NCBI RefSeq assembly: GCF_000699445.3 | Contig: NC_067201.1 | Location: 24,877,033-24,941,032, forward strand | Reading direction: 5' to 3' | Source of the DNA: Schistosoma haematobium | Taxonomy: Eukaryota > Platyhelminthes > Trematoda > Strigeidida > Schistosomatidae | DNA length: 64,000 nucleotides | Shown: positions 24,180 to 35,916 of the stretch, piece by piece | Numbering within the stretch: position 1 is the first letter of the stretch | Layout of the letters: every line of letters begins with the position of its first letter | The notes under the pieces: model-generated | The model's database searches: none | What the model saw: only the letters and a program-made list of their open reading frames with translations | What the model was told of the DNA's origin: nothing | Position numbers and translations under genes: made by a program

Positions 24180-25810
24180 GTGCCTGACAATGTCGAAGCT
24201 TTAACTACTGAACAATATGTGTATTGTACACAAAAGTCTCTATCACCACCAGATTTTCTATGTCACAGCCCCTCTATCTCTACGTGCAGTATGCCAACGG
24301 TAAGACTGGTTGACATACAAGACATTATACTGACGTGCATCGAAAAGTCAGTACAGTCTATTAGACAGTATGTTCTACCAAAGCCTAAATCTAAAATTTC
24401 AAGAACTAAAGAGTCCAGTGGTCCATCTCATACACACCAAAATACTGATAGAAATAGTAATGATATCCGACAGCTACAAAACTCTCTATCCGAAATTAAC
24501 GGCAAACATGAGCGAATAGCACCCCTCACTCATATATGGGGCCTCGATACAGACAGGAATCTTGAGCAACTCACTAAAGCTGAGTGCGTTTCGGAGTTTG
24601 TGGCTGAAGAAGTGACGAAAAGAGTGATGTCCTCCCTCAATGTAGTTGTGTATAACCTCCCCGACCGCACGCACCCATCTAAGTTAAGGGATATTTGCCT
24701 TAGAGCATGTGGTATGCCGAACGTTAACTGCAAAGTCATCTGCCTTAGAGAAAAGTCAGACAGATCAACTTTCCCCTCTTGATTATGTTTGGCTGTTGTA
24801 ACGATGCTAGGCCGTTTGTTGATTCGAGCAAAAATATTAGCTCACCAATTCCACACAAAAATATAAAAGTCACTCCAGACCTTACGCCCTGTCAACGTCG
24901 TGTAAGAAGACGTGAATCGATAGGATTGAATGGGAGTGTTACAGTTAATAATAAGCCAGAGACAGTTTGCAACACAGCAAATAGTTTGAAACACACGAAC
25001 AATAAGTATGACACCACTCCACATACGGCTGATCACTCTGTTGATCTAGATGAGTCTGCAGGTCAGAAACCTTTGGATGAGATACGGACCCCAACTGACA
25101 CCAAAAACCATGACGACATGACTAATCCCAGCTGTTCGCTCAGTAATGTACTAAAATGTGAGTCGTGGGACAACACACATCCAACTTAACCTATACACTC
25201 GAAAATTTGTCCTTCTAACGATACCCCACAAGTAGACTTGAAAGAGCCTGAGTTCATCTCACAGAGACAACGAAGGACTCCAGCTCTGACAATAAAGGGT
25301 GTGAAGACAAAACTCACGATGCCGAATAGGGAAACACGTAAGATTGAACCCAACTGCTCTATAGGTATCCCAAGAACAGTGAACAGGTTCTTCCCGCTGC
25401 TATCGTATAACTTGCCTTCAAAACCACTAAGTTGGAAAATGGGTGGTGGACTTCAGCGTAACAAGCCGTCTTACACACAGACTAACGAAAACTACCAGAG
25501 AACTGGCCACCCAAATCGCCCCCTGAGGCCTAAAACCATTAATAAGAATGGTAGTAATGGGTTCCTCATTCCACACCCCATCTACATCCCCCAGGATCAC
25601 AACTGTAATTATTCTCAGAAAGAAAACTCTTCACACCCTTTAGTACCAACCCACCACAAAAAAGGCTCCTATATATAATAACAGTCGCAACTCCTTCCAG
25701 TTACGCGCAGCAGACCCCTTTCACGCTAACGTAAACAGCCATAACAGGGGCTACGAGTCTAACCATCAAGACTATTTTGAAAATAACCATACACTTCACA
25801 GTAGGCCTGT
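24180..25810 (+). pseudogene. CR1-like ORF1 protein, frameshifted
   Basis: Open segments 24180-24782, 24779-25189, 25238-25678 and a further stretch to about 25810 read as one protein across frameshifts and at least one in-frame stop (about 25187). It is hydrophilic, rich in Ser, Thr, Asn and Pro, with a segment (LTKAECVSEFVAEEVTKRVM, then NVVVYNLPD) that looks like the coiled-coil/RRM-like part of CR1 ORF1 proteins. No zinc knuckle is clear. ORF1 proteins bind element RNA; this copy cannot make one. Confidence 0.5.
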
Positions 25811-26449
25811 ACAAGATTGTTTTGGAATAAGACCCCTAGTGACACCTCTGTTGAAGCATATAGCCCAAGTTATTTCAAACCACATGCAAACCATAGATTT
25901 GTTTCCTCCGTACAGTTTCCATCAGAGTGCACTCCCACCCTTTCCTCCTGGGTAAACTCCCCAACCAACTTCACTAGCTCATTTGATACATCTCCCACTA
26001 AGTCTAGCTATCAAAATACCGAGCTAATGAAGAAAATTCTATCCCTCACTTCAAACTCATCTCGCACCCGCGAGGGTTACGACGACTTTATCCGAGATAC
26101 CCTCACCCATTTTAACTTAGTAGGCCACTTGCTTAATATATGTCTTATCAACGCTCCATCGATTTGCAACAAAAAGTCGGATATAGCCCTGTTTGTATCC
26201 ATGTATCAACCATCACTTATAATGATATCTGAAACATGGACAAACAGTAATATTTCCGACCGAAGTATATCTCTTGATAACTATTTCCTATATAGAAGTG
26301 ATAGATTGAATGGACGAGGCGGAGGATGCCTTATTTACGCTCACTGTAGCCTAAACTCACTACTATGTGATATGCCTAAACTAAACAAACTGAAGGAATC
26401 GGCGTGGATTGTATTAAAGCCGTCAAATTCCGTTACCTTACTGCTTTGA
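25811..26449 (+). pseudogene. CR1-like ORF2 N-terminus (endonuclease), truncated
   Basis: After a proline/serine-rich lead, the frame gives LNICLINAPSICNKKSDIAL, then PSLIMISETWTNSNISD and RSDRLNGRGGGCLIY. These are the first motifs of the apurinic-type endonuclease of CR1/Jockey-like ORF2 (SICNK..I...P..I.ISETW, then R..R.GRGGG). The frame ends at 26449, just where the next motif (a YRPP-like box) should begin. No reverse transcriptase follows. Confidence 0.65.
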
Positions 26450-26450
26450 T

Positions 26451-26912
26451 TTAAGCAGTATTCATACTTACCACAAACGTAAGAGAGCCTAACATCACAA
26501 AAGGAGGGGGGCGTTACTCACCAGCAAACATGACAGTGGGAAGATAACTTCAATTCACCCATGTCTGTAGGGCAGAACATTTTGTTTAATTACGGCTCCT
26601 TATAGTTTTGTGGGATGTCACGAACTTAAGGTATTAATGCTGATTTATCATGCAAAATACCTCATTATATCGTGTTACGAACGTTGAATTGGTTTCACTT
26701 CCTACCCAGTAATCCTATTACAAGCAAACTAGACAATTCGATAATATACGAAACCTACTCAAGACCCTATAATACCTAAAAACTAAAAAAATAAACTAAA
26801 AATTAAAAAAATACTAATACAAAAAAAGATGAAAAGGGCTCCAACAGCTTCGAAAAAAAGGAAGATAGTCAATTGTATATCATAATAACTGTTTTTAGCA
26901 CTATATTTTATG
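26451..26912. other. Spacer with A-rich tract, no gene seen
   Basis: An A-rich run near 26775-26830 could be the 3' tail of an element. I could not connect it to the CR1 fragment upstream. Confidence 0.35.
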
Positions 26913-26916
26913 ACCA

Positions 26917-27183
26917 TGTAACAGCTTAGGTTGGTTGGTTAAGAGTTGACCCCAAACAACCAAGTATATGCCAAAACAGTATTGTTCAAGTATTCATTCG
27001 CTTCCTTGTTTTGTATAAGCGTTATATTCCCTATTATCTTATATTGAATGTTGAGAGCCTTTGTTTGTCTGAACAGATAATCCCACGCTCCACTGTGACT
27101 GCGCTAAGATCGAAATGAAGACCTATTGACTACTTGTCTGGTTTCTTCTATCAATAGCACGAGGGTTACCTATAGACACGAAA
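26917..27183 (+). repeat. 5' LTR of the Gypsy element
   Basis: It begins TGTAACAGC and ends ACACGAAA. The right end was fixed by the target duplication. Base-by-base reading against 33529-33795 showed no difference. Confidence 0.92.
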
Positions 27184-27202
27184 TTGGTGAGCCCTTTTGA
27201 AC
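27183..27202 (+). promoter_or_regulatory. primer-binding site of the Gypsy element
   Basis: Directly after the 5' LTR lies TTGGTGAGCCCTTTTGAAC. The TGGTGA start is what elements of the CsRn1 group use with tRNA-Trp as primer. The match to a tRNA 3' end could not be tested here. Confidence 0.5.
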
Positions 27203-27393
27203 ACAAATTTAACCTCATTTTTGTTATTAATATTATATTTTTTGTACTCAATCGTAAAAGTAGACCTGATTATCCGTAAACTAAGTTGGATATATAAATA
27301 GTTTTTTTCTTTTTTTTTAATTACCTCAAGTTATTCGTGTTATAGAAACCATTTTTTCGTGCTAACTTTATTGCTATATTTGTCACATACCTC

Positions 27394-28239
27394 ATGTCAG
27401 ACTCAATAGAAACCCATAATCTGGAGGATTTGTCACCAGTGGAGATAGACACTGTTATGACTACGAAATCCCGACTCCCAGAATTTGATCGTAGTGATCC
27501 TGAGTTGTGGTTTGCTCAACTAGAGCATTATTTCACGAGACACAATATCAAATCTGAAGGGATTCGCTATAGAGATTTGTGTTCTATCCTTCCTCCTTCA
27601 GTCGCCAAAGAAGTCCGTGACTTGATTTTAGATCCACCATCACCACAACCACACACCATCTTAAGACGAGAGATAATGAACCGTTTATCATTATCAGATA
27701 GTCAAAGAATCCAATGACTTTTTCAAGGTGAAACACTAGGTGATCGGTCGCCGTCACAGTTTTTACGTCACCTCCAAGTCTTAGTGGGTGATAACACAGT
27801 GGGTGAAGCAGTCCTAAAACAAGGATGGATACAAGCTCTCCCATGCTACGTCCAACACTGTTTGGATGCACAAGATCCTGAAACCTCATTATCTCATTTA
27901 GCGCGTATAGCCGACAGAATAATGGAAAGAGGTCCTCCAACTGGATCAGGCACAATAAATCACACTCAAAAAGTAGAATCAACAAAAGACCCCGTAATAG
28001 AAGGACTCATTGCGAGTGTTAAGAGTCTCACTGAGGCTGTCACCAGAATGCAAATGGGTCATAGAAACAGGAGCAGGTCACCACAACGACCACGAGCCAA
28101 GTCACAAAACAGGTCACAAATGTCCAGACAATCTGGGCAGTTTTGTTGGTACCACTGGAAGTTTGGTGTCAACTCAACCAAGTGCATGCAACCATGCGCC
28201 TGGCCTAAGCATTATCCTAAGGCAGCGGGAAACGAGTAA
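27394..28239 (+). pseudogene. Gypsy gag with one premature stop
   Basis: The frame starts MSDSIETHNLEDLSP and contains a capsid-like region (LPEFDRSDPELWFAQLEHYF). It ends with a Cys-X2-His-X9-Cys-X3-Cys motif (FCWYHWKFGVNSTKCMQPC), the CHCC type typical of CsRn1-like Gag rather than a CCHC knuckle. A TGA at 27715-27717 interrupts it after SLSDSQRIQ. The same frame continues LFQGETLGDRSP to 28239. One substitution (CGA to TGA is the simplest) explains the stop. Confidence 0.85.
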
Positions 28240-28286
28240 CCCCTCCCCAGGTCGCGACGACTGAGGAGGGTCGCCTAAGCAGTCGC

Positions 28287-31200
28287 TTGTTTTATGTTAG
28301 AGACAGAAACTCTGGCTTGAATTTCTTGGTGGATACTGGCGCTGCTCTTAGCATCATCCCTCAAAATAAAACTGAGATTAGTCGAGAAACATCATCAATT
28401 ACACTTCAAGCTGCAGATAAAACTAAAATCGCGACATTTGGGCAGAAAACTTTAACCCTAGATTTGGGGTTCAGGAGGCAATTCCCTTGGGTTTTCACGG
28501 TAGCCGACTTAGATCTGGCAATACTGGGGATGGACTTTCTAGAGAGATACGAATTTCTAGTTGACACCAAGAAACGGCGATTAACACTAAAAGAAACTTC
28601 GTATTACACAAAGGGCGAAGAAAGTCACATCAGCTCTCTTAACTTGATTCAAACTCCTCCAGTAACAACAGCGAAATTCCAAGATATACTCGTGGAATTT
28701 CCAAACTTAACTAAACCAAACCCACAGCCTTCTAAAGACAAACTAAAAGTAAGTCACACTATCAAAACCGAAGGTGCACCGGTTTTTGCAAAACCCAGGA
28801 GACTAGCACCAGATAAGCTCAAAATCGCTAGGGCCGAGTTTGATTATATGCTACAATTGGGTATTATCCGTCCCTCTGATAGTCAATGGGCATCCCCTTT
28901 GCATATGGTCCCAAAGAAGAATGAAGGTGACTGGCGACCGTGCGGGGATTACAGAGCCCTAAACCGTCAAACCGTACCAGATAGGTACCCAATACCTCAT
29001 ATCCAAGATTTCACCAACGGTTTACAGGGTATGAACATATTCACTAAAATTGATTTAGTCAGGGCATATCACAATATCCCGGTGGCTGATGAAGATATTC
29101 CCAAGACAGCTATTACTACACCCTTTGGCTTATTCGAGTTTGTACGCATGCCATTCGGCCTGAGAAATGCAGTACAGACATTTCAAAGATTCATAGATAA
29201 CCTACTTCGAGATATGCCATTTGCGCAGGGGTATATAGACGACTTGTTAATTGCCAGCCCCGATTTGCAATCACACGAACAGCATGTACAAGCAGTGTTG
29301 AAAAGACTGGATGAACATGGAATAAACATACATCAAAGTAAGTGTGTTTTCGGTGTTCAAACTTTAGAATTTCTCGGTCACACAATAAGCCCAGAAGGGA
29401 TTAAACCGATCAAAAAAGAAGTGGATACCATCAAACAATACCCCATACCTAGTTCTCTAACACAACTGAGAAGTTTTCTAGGTCTAATTAACTTTTATCG
29501 CAGATTCATACCAGGTTGTGCACAATTAATGCAACCTTTGACAGATTCACTTAAAGGAAAACCAAAAGAATTCAAACTGTCTTCTGACGCCATCGAAGCT
29601 AATAAACAGCTTAAAGATAAACTGGCTCAAGCAACTACGTTGATATATCCGAATTCTCTTTCCCCACTTGCTTTGATGGTGGATGCTTCAGATAAAGCAG
29701 TAGGCGGTACCCTTAACCAACTGGTTAAAAACGCCTGGAAACCAATTGCTTTCTTCTCGAAAAGACTCGCTCCAGCCGAAACAAGGTATTCTACCTTCGG
29801 GCGAGAACTTCTTGCAATCTACCTGACCATTAAACACTTCCGACACATGTTAGAAGGTAGGGAATTTATAGTCTTTACGGATCACAAACCATTAACGAAT
29901 GCATTAAAAGCGAGAGCCGATAAATACTCACCTCGAGAAGTCCGACACCTTGACTATATATCACAGTTCACAAGCGATATCCGACATGTCAAAGGTCAGG
30001 ACAATCAGGCGGCAGATGCTTTATCCAGACTAGAAATGAACGTGCTACAGCAGTCTACAGTAAACTTCGAAACTTTGAGACACGAACAAGAGCAGGATCT
30101 AGAATTACAAAACCTACTTAAAACAAACAATTCAAGTCTTAATTTAAAACAATTCCCATCACATATCGATGGTATTCTAATTTATTGTGACACGACCAAG
30201 GCAATGCCGCGACCTTTCGTTCCCAAAAATATGCGAAAGTTGATATATGATAACTTTCATTCTTTGTCTCATCCTGGCGCAAAAGCTTCAACAAAACTAA
30301 TCAATGCCAGATATATATGGTCGAATTTACAGAAGGATGTACACAAATGGGTTAGAGAGTGTTCAGCATGTCAACAATCAAAGATTAATCGTCACACAAA
30401 TTCACCCATAGGTGTTTTCTCGCGACCAGATGCACGTTTTGCCCATGTGCATATCGACTTGGTAGGTCCTTTACCACGTTCAAACGGTTTTAATTATCTG
30501 TTTACATGCATAGATCGATTTACCAGATTCCCTATAGCCATCCCGTTAGCGGATATCACAGCGGAAACAGTAGCCAAGGTTTTCATGCAGAACTGGGTAA
30601 CCATTTTTGGTACACCCATAACAATAACGACGGATAGAGGAGCGCAATTCGAATCCGAACTATTTAATAACTTGGCTAAACTTCTAGGCTCCAATAGGAT
30701 ACGCTGCACTGCATATCATCCCCAGGCTAATGGGATGGTAGAACGCTTTCACCGTCAGCTAAAAACCGCCCTTATATCTCACTCAAACCCCAATCAGTGG
30801 ACAGAATTCCTACCGTTAGTTATGTTGGGAATACGAACATCTGTCAAAACTGACGCACAGTGTTCAGCTGCGGAACTGGTTTTCGGAACAACTCTGAGAC
30901 TACCAGGTGAATTTATTAACCCTAATACTAACAGTCAAAAACTTAATTTAGAAAATTATGTAGATCAACTACGGGACCACATGTCTAAAATTAAGCCGAT
31001 TAATACTCGTGAACAATCGCGCGCCGTATATATACCTAAAGACCTAAGCAATTGCACGCACGTCTGGATAAGATGTAACAAAATAAAAGCACCACTCAGT
31101 CCTCCATTTGAAGGTCCTTTCAAAGTCGTCTCAAGAAAATCTAAATATTTCGTGATAGAAAAACATGGAAACATCGACACAGTAAGTATTGATAGGCTAA

Positions 31201-31373
31201 AGCCGGCTTATCTAGATCATGAACCACCATACGTGTTGTTAGATCGTTTAACTGACAAATCCATTACGGAATCGAAATGTAAAGATAATAAATCTTTACA
31301 AATGACTAAAACGGTTCGCTGGGCACATCCAATTTGTCAGTCAAGGATGTTGACAGTTTCGGCTGCAGGATAA
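28287..31373 (+). CDS. Gypsy Pol polyprotein (protease, RT, RNase H, integrase)
   Basis: The uninterrupted 1028-codon frame has no ATG near its start. It remains open upstream to at least about 28240 and overlaps the end of gag in another frame, so expression by frameshifting or fusion is likely. Domains in order: aspartic protease [13 protein letters not shown] (about residue 14), reverse transcriptase ([22 protein letters not shown], catalytic YIDDLL), RNase H ([27 protein letters not shown]). Integrase then follows with an HHCC zinc finger ([11 protein letters not shown] ... ECSACQQSK), a DDE core ([30 protein letters not shown]) and a terminal GPF motif ([15 protein letters not shown]). 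All catalytic residues I could check are present. Confidence 0.93.
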   Translation: MFYVRDRNSGLNFLVDTGAALSIIPQNKTEISRETSSITLQAADKTKIATFGQKTLTLDLGFRRQFPWVFTVADLDLAILGMDFLERYEFLVDTKKRRLTLKETSYYTKGEESHISSLNLIQTPPVTTAKFQDILVEFPNLTKPNPQPSKDKLKVSHTIKTEGAPVFAKPRRLAPDKLKIARAEFDYMLQLGIIRPSDSQWASPLHMVPKKNEGDWRPCGDYRALNRQTVPDRYPIPHIQDFTNGLQGMNIFTKIDLVRAYHNIPVADEDIPKTAITTPFGLFEFVRMPFGLRNAVQTFQRFIDNLLRDMPFAQGYIDDLLIASPDLQSHEQHVQAVLKRLDEHGINIHQSKCVFGVQTLEFLGHTISPEGIKPIKKEVDTIKQYPIPSSLTQLRSFLGLINFYRRFIPGCAQLMQPLTDSLKGKPKEFKLSSDAIEANKQLKDKLAQATTLIYPNSLSPLALMVDASDKAVGGTLNQLVKNAWKPIAFFSKRLAPAETRYSTFGRELLAIYLTIKHFRHMLEGREFIVFTDHKPLTNALKARADKYSPREVRHLDYISQFTSDIRHVKGQDNQAADALSRLEMNVLQQSTVNFETLRHEQEQDLELQNLLKTNNSSLNLKQFPSHIDGILIYCDTTKAMPRPFVPKNMRKLIYDNFHSLSHPGAKASTKLINARYIWSNLQKDVHKWVRECSACQQSKINRHTNSPIGVFSRPDARFAHVHIDLVGPLPRSNGFNYLFTCIDRFTRFPIAIPLADITAETVAKVFMQNWVTIFGTPITITTDRGAQFESELFNNLAKLLGSNRIRCTAYHPQANGMVERFHRQLKTALISHSNPNQWTEFLPLVMLGIRTSVKTDAQCSAAELVFGTTLRLPGEFINPNTNSQKLNLENYVDQLRDHMSKIKPINTREQSRAVYIPKDLSNCTHVWIRCNKIKAPLSPPFEGPFKVVSRKSKYFVIEKHGNIDTVSIDRLKPAYLDHEPPYVLLDRLTDKSITESKCKDNKSLQMTKTVRWAHPICQSRMLTVSAAG

Positions 31374-33528
31374 AATCTAACCACGCAGCTAATCACACCC
31401 TGCATCTACTTAAAAATAATTTTTTTCCTCATTCCGTCTCACCGACAACTCCTCAGACCTTTTACCTTTGATATATACGTGTTATGTTAAATATTTTTTT
31501 AAAATACTGGACACATAAGCTAGGTATTCCGCAACGATGGCTGAGGATTTTAATCAAACTCATACAACTAACACTGGCAAATACAACGAATTCAAAAAGC
31601 AACCCAGGCGAGTTTTATAATCTTTTTCTGGTTAATTAACTATGTTGGCTGTACTTCTTATATATTTATATACATTTTTCACGTAGACTGGCTATACATA
31701 TAACCATATGAACTACTTCTAAAAGTTTTCGGTTGAGGATATGTTTAGTAGCTTGATACGATTAATACTACCATTAATAAGTAGTTTTCTAGACAAAACA
31801 TTTTGGATTAAACCATAGTCAAGTACTTACTAAAGTTCTCATCATTTTTTTTCATGTTTAGGAAACTTACGTAATGACTTAACCAGTTTCCCTGCAGCAT
31901 GCTTTTTGGTGTGATCATATAACCCATCTTTATTGGCAATATTCAGATTTTTTTTTAATTTCTGACATTTAAGAATCAATAACCGTGAAGATATAGTACA
32001 GTGCGTTACTGTAAGGTTACTATATCAGCCGCATTGATTCCACATACCTAATTTTAAACAACTTATAAGGGAACTGTTTAGTAATCATAACATTGAACTG
32101 ACAATATGAATATCACGACTATGCTAACGTTAAACCAATTATTATTAGTGGCCCATACAAAGTCCTGGAACTTAACATTAGCGTTATAAAAAAGACATTT
32201 TATGTCAATAACTGACATATATATATATTCGTTAGTTTAAATATAACGTAAAATGGAAATTTACTAAACTTGTAGTTTTTTTCTATAGTGATAATATTCA
32301 TGTAAACAAAGAACTTATACTTTTCCAATATGGCACTTTGATATATCAATCTGTCCTCTTGTCATTTTTTCTCTCATATGTGCGCGACTTACGGGCAACA
32401 AACATCGTATTGAAGGTGGGCCTGGTGAACAAAAACGCAGGCTCCACACGCACTCGAACCTCTGCCCTCCCGAATGCTAGACCGCGTGCTTAGCCGTTAA
32501 GCCACATCAGACCACGGAGAAAGTGACTTCAATATTTCCTTACACCAATTAATCACTCATAATACTAATGAGTAATAGGACTTACACACTTCTGAGGTGC
32601 AAACCAATTCGTTACTTGGATGAATTGACGATATATTGCTTCAATATATCATGCATACCTAAATCAAACAAGAAAAGGGTATTTGACACAACTGTACTTG
32701 ATCCGCATACTCTACACAATTTTTTTGCTTCTTAACCGTATATTCCTTTCCTTTTCGTGGAGTATTCTGATGCACCCTTGGTTACGCACCTAGTTGTAAA
32801 ACGCGGTCGTCACAGCCTCAAGGTCATGCGTTTGATCGATTTTGTTAAAGAGTCCAACTTCTAGCAAGTTGACCCTTTTACATATATGCATTACAAAAGA
32901 GTATTTTTTTGTTTTCATGGTTTTTCGTGCACAAGATATCTACACTATGTATATTCTCTTCCAGAATACCAATCCGTTCTGGAGACCAAGCACTTACATG
33001 GAACCGAACAACTATCAATTACATTTATGTATTACCATTTTGTATCTCATTATTTTATGCAGGCAGTGGAGCAGTTCTTTAGGTTTGCTTGATTTTCACC
33101 ATTACCTTTGAAGTAGATTCTTCTTTACTTTTTACTTGAGGGCGACTCAAGAGGCAGGTGAGTAAACACCTGATGGCCGGTCTGAGCACGGAAAAATCGT
33201 ACCTCACCAACATGGTGTTGGGTAGCCCGCTCGCGGCACTTCCTCAGATATTCTTATTCCACATTCTCACACTTTCTCTTGAAAGCACGCAGCAGACCGT
33301 CGTCGATAGTTGTAGAAGAAATCACATGCTACAAAATAAGATGACAAGCTAGTAAAGAAGAGACATCCATGGACTATCGTTGACAGCGTCAGTCGTCACT
33401 GATTGTAAGTCAAACAGTGAGGGAGTTGTTAATTTTCCCTTGGGATGAGAAATAGAACTAAGGTGTTTTCGATAGATAGGTTAATCGAACCGACGTTCCT
33501 ACGGAAGTCGATTCTAGGGGGAAGCTAA
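31374..33528 (+). other. Non-coding 3' part of the Gypsy element
   Basis: This lies between pol and the 3' LTR. A SINE sits at 32368-32535. The last ~400 bases (33120-33528) are shared with the old remnant at 20746, so they belong to the family. A polypurine tract (CTAGGGGGAAGC, about 33515-33526) lies directly before the 3' LTR. No envelope-like frame is seen. Confidence 0.6.
32368..32535 (-). repeat. tRNA-derived SINE inside the Gypsy element
   Basis: On the minus strand: an A-box-like GTGGCTTAACGGCTAAGC and a B-box-like GGTTCGAGTGCG. It matches 19086-19265 in order and orientation. It either inserted into this element family or is part of its 3' region. Confidence 0.6.
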
Positions 33529-33795
33529 TGTAACAGCTTAGGTTGGTTGGTTAAGAGTTGACCCCAAACAACCAAGTATATGCCAAAACAGTATTGTTCA
33601 AGTATTCATTCGCTTCCTTGTTTTGTATAAGCGTTATATTCCCTATTATCTTATATTGAATGTTGAGAGCCTTTGTTTGTCTGAACAGATAATCCCACGC
33701 TCCACTGTGACTGCGCTAAGATCGAAATGAAGACCTATTGACTACTTGTCTGGTTTCTTCTATCAATAGCACGAGGGTTACCTATAGACACGAAA
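33529..33795 (+). repeat. 3' LTR of the Gypsy element
   Basis: Identical in reading to the 5' LTR, 267 bases, followed by the duplicated ACCA. Confidence 0.92.
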
Positions 33796-33799
33796 ACCA

Positions 33800-35649
33800 C
33801 ACATAATCCCATACTCTCAGCTCCTTTCTGAACCCCCTCCATTTGTCAGTTGTATGTCCGCCCATACCTTGTTGACACTTATTCTCTTTGACCTATTAAA
33901 ATTCCCTTGCTTAACAAATACCCTAATAAAAGAAAATTAGACTGAGTAATCATACCTTGAACATTCGTTCATGAATATTGGCTACTCTGCCTCTAGTGTT
34001 TTCTTTTACTTGTTCCCTCTTCCACCCCCTTGAGATATGGAACGGGTGACTTCATCCTGCACCATCCTTAAAGCCATGAATATTCCAAAGGGACATAAGG
34101 TTGCGATTTCTAGAAGCTCCCACCTTCAATGGACCTATCTTTGACCATCAGTTATACATTCTCAACGCAACTTTCATGTGGCGCACCAACTGTGATACTG
34201 ACTAAAACCATCTACATTCATATCTTTTAAATTATCAACCCAGCTGAGTAAGTTACTACAGTGGGTAATGTATCATCTGTAACAATTTGATCTTGCTTGT
34301 AAACTGGCATGCCTCATGTAACAAACTGTTATTTGGGAATAAATTATTATTATTATTATTACACATAGTAGGTAAATATACAAATAGATAGTAGGAAGAC
34401 AGGTGTACTGATAGTGGTAAGAATAATAAAATACGACAACAAAAGTCTTATCAATAGTTAAACGTTGGGAACAGAGGGTCAAACGTGGGTAAATAGACTA
34501 GAAATAGTAATCACAAAACATAAAAATCATTACGTAATAAGTGTGTAAATGATCATTTCCCAACGGAGTTCGTTCCCATTTCCTGCATATAGCTGAAGCC
34601 ATTGGAATTCGTACATGTTACCCCAATTTATGTGTACAAAAGAAATTTGTAACCCCCTATCCCTTCCATGGCTACAAGAAATTACGGACTTGATACTCTT
34701 GAGCACGTCATCGATAAATCTCCTTGAGAAGTTTCTGCCAAAAAGAATCGACAAAATTTCATGGTGTTCCGACAAATTGACGGAAGCCATTTTTGGAGGC
34801 TTGGTTATTCGCCTTAAGAGAATCGATTTTCGAAAAGACAGCCATAACTTTTAAGATAGATGTCAGGTCTTGGATGTATGACAAGGGGTAACGATAAGTG
34901 GTGGTTGGATCTTCGATAATTTCCAGTCGCACGCCAATTATCGGTATCTATTTCCAGAGACCGCAAGCGACGGGAATGCCCGTAGGCTATTGGATAGTTC
35001 TCTGGACAATTCTTGAATTTATCTAATCTACATAAAAAATAAGTAACTTTTACGATCTGAACCATTTTGAAGTATCAAAGAAATTATTTTGATTGTGTGC
35101 TATCACACATTGACTTCGTTCGTTCCATTTTTGATGTTCCAACAAAATGTGGTGAATGATGTGCGCAGCGGCTTCACATGCTCTTGTATGTTTTTTCTTT
35201 TGCCAAAATAGTCACAGATTATGCACGATCACGTTTTTCTTCATGACTTTAAATGCGTATCACATCTTTGATAGAACTAGAGTTTTGGCTGAGAATAAGA
35301 ACTCATTTTGGGGGGTGCTTTCAAACTACTCGATCGCCGTAGAGAAATTGTATGCTTTGAAAATCCCTGTGCAGCATATTCTATAACGCCGTCTACATCT
35401 TAGAGCTTTTGCCCTGCTTTGTGGATTAACTTTCATCCAGGACACAAGCAGCCATGTTTCACATTTCTCAAGCTCTTTTAATGAAAGTCTTTTTATCTCA
35501 CTCCGATCAAATTTCGGCTGATCGCTTTATTATTGTTGTTGTGTAATGACAGACTAATTACAACAACGTAGTAGTTGACTCAAAGCAAGATGTGTGAAGT
35601 CCTTGATCGCCGTTGCTTTTTGACTGTCTATTCCAAGTGTTTGTCAGTC
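33800..35649. other. Spacer DNA, no gene recognised
   Basis: Short (ATT)n tract at about 34346-34362. Open frames of 69-86 codons at 34273-35065 overlap on both strands without domain features. Confidence 0.4.
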
Positions 35650-35916
35650 TGTAACAGCTTAGGTTGGTTGGTTAAGAGTTCACCCCAAACAACTAAGCAT
35701 ATGTCGAAACAGTATAGTTCACGTTTTCATTCACTTCCTAATTTTGTATAGACGTTATATTTCCTATTATCTTATATTGAATGTAGAGAAGTTTTGTTTG
35801 TCTTAACAAATAATCTCAAGCTCCACTGTGACTGCGTGAAGATCTAAATAAAGACCTATTGACTACTTGTCTGGTTTCTTCTATCAATGGCACGAAGGTT
35901 ACCTAGAGGCATGAAA
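35650..35916 (+). mobile_element. Solo LTR of the Gypsy family
   Basis: 267 bases, TGTAACAGC to GCATGAAA, same length as the complete element's LTRs but with roughly 10 % substitutions. No internal sequence follows on either side. It probably arose by recombination between two LTRs of an older insertion. The flanking four bases (AGTC and AATC) differ at one position. Confidence 0.85.

Larger units (their letters stand above)
24100..26450 (+). mobile_element. CR1-like non-LTR element, 5' half only
   Basis: An ORF1-like region is followed by the start of an ORF2 endonuclease domain and then an abrupt stop. The order fits CR1-clade schistosome elements (SR1/Perere type). The reverse transcriptase and 3' end are absent. 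This is the opposite of the usual 5' truncation, so a later deletion or rearrangement is likely. Confidence 0.6.
26917..33795 (+). mobile_element. Complete Gypsy LTR retrotransposon, CsRn1/Boudicca-like
   Basis: Two 267-bp LTRs that read as identical (26917-27183 and 33529-33795) enclose gag, pol and a 2.1-kb non-coding 3' part. A 4-bp target duplication ACCA flanks it (26913-26916 and 33796-33799). The primer-binding site beginning TTGGTGAGCCC, the CHCC-type Gag motif and 4-bp duplications fit the CsRn1 clade, to which schistosome Boudicca is related. Identical LTRs indicate a recent insertion, yet gag carries a stop codon. No envelope frame is seen. Confidence 0.92.

Noticed and set aside
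33796..35649. Third Gypsy open frame (envelope) outside the 3' LTR
   Set aside because: The sequence lies beyond the LTR and target duplication and has no signal peptide or membrane-fusion-like features.
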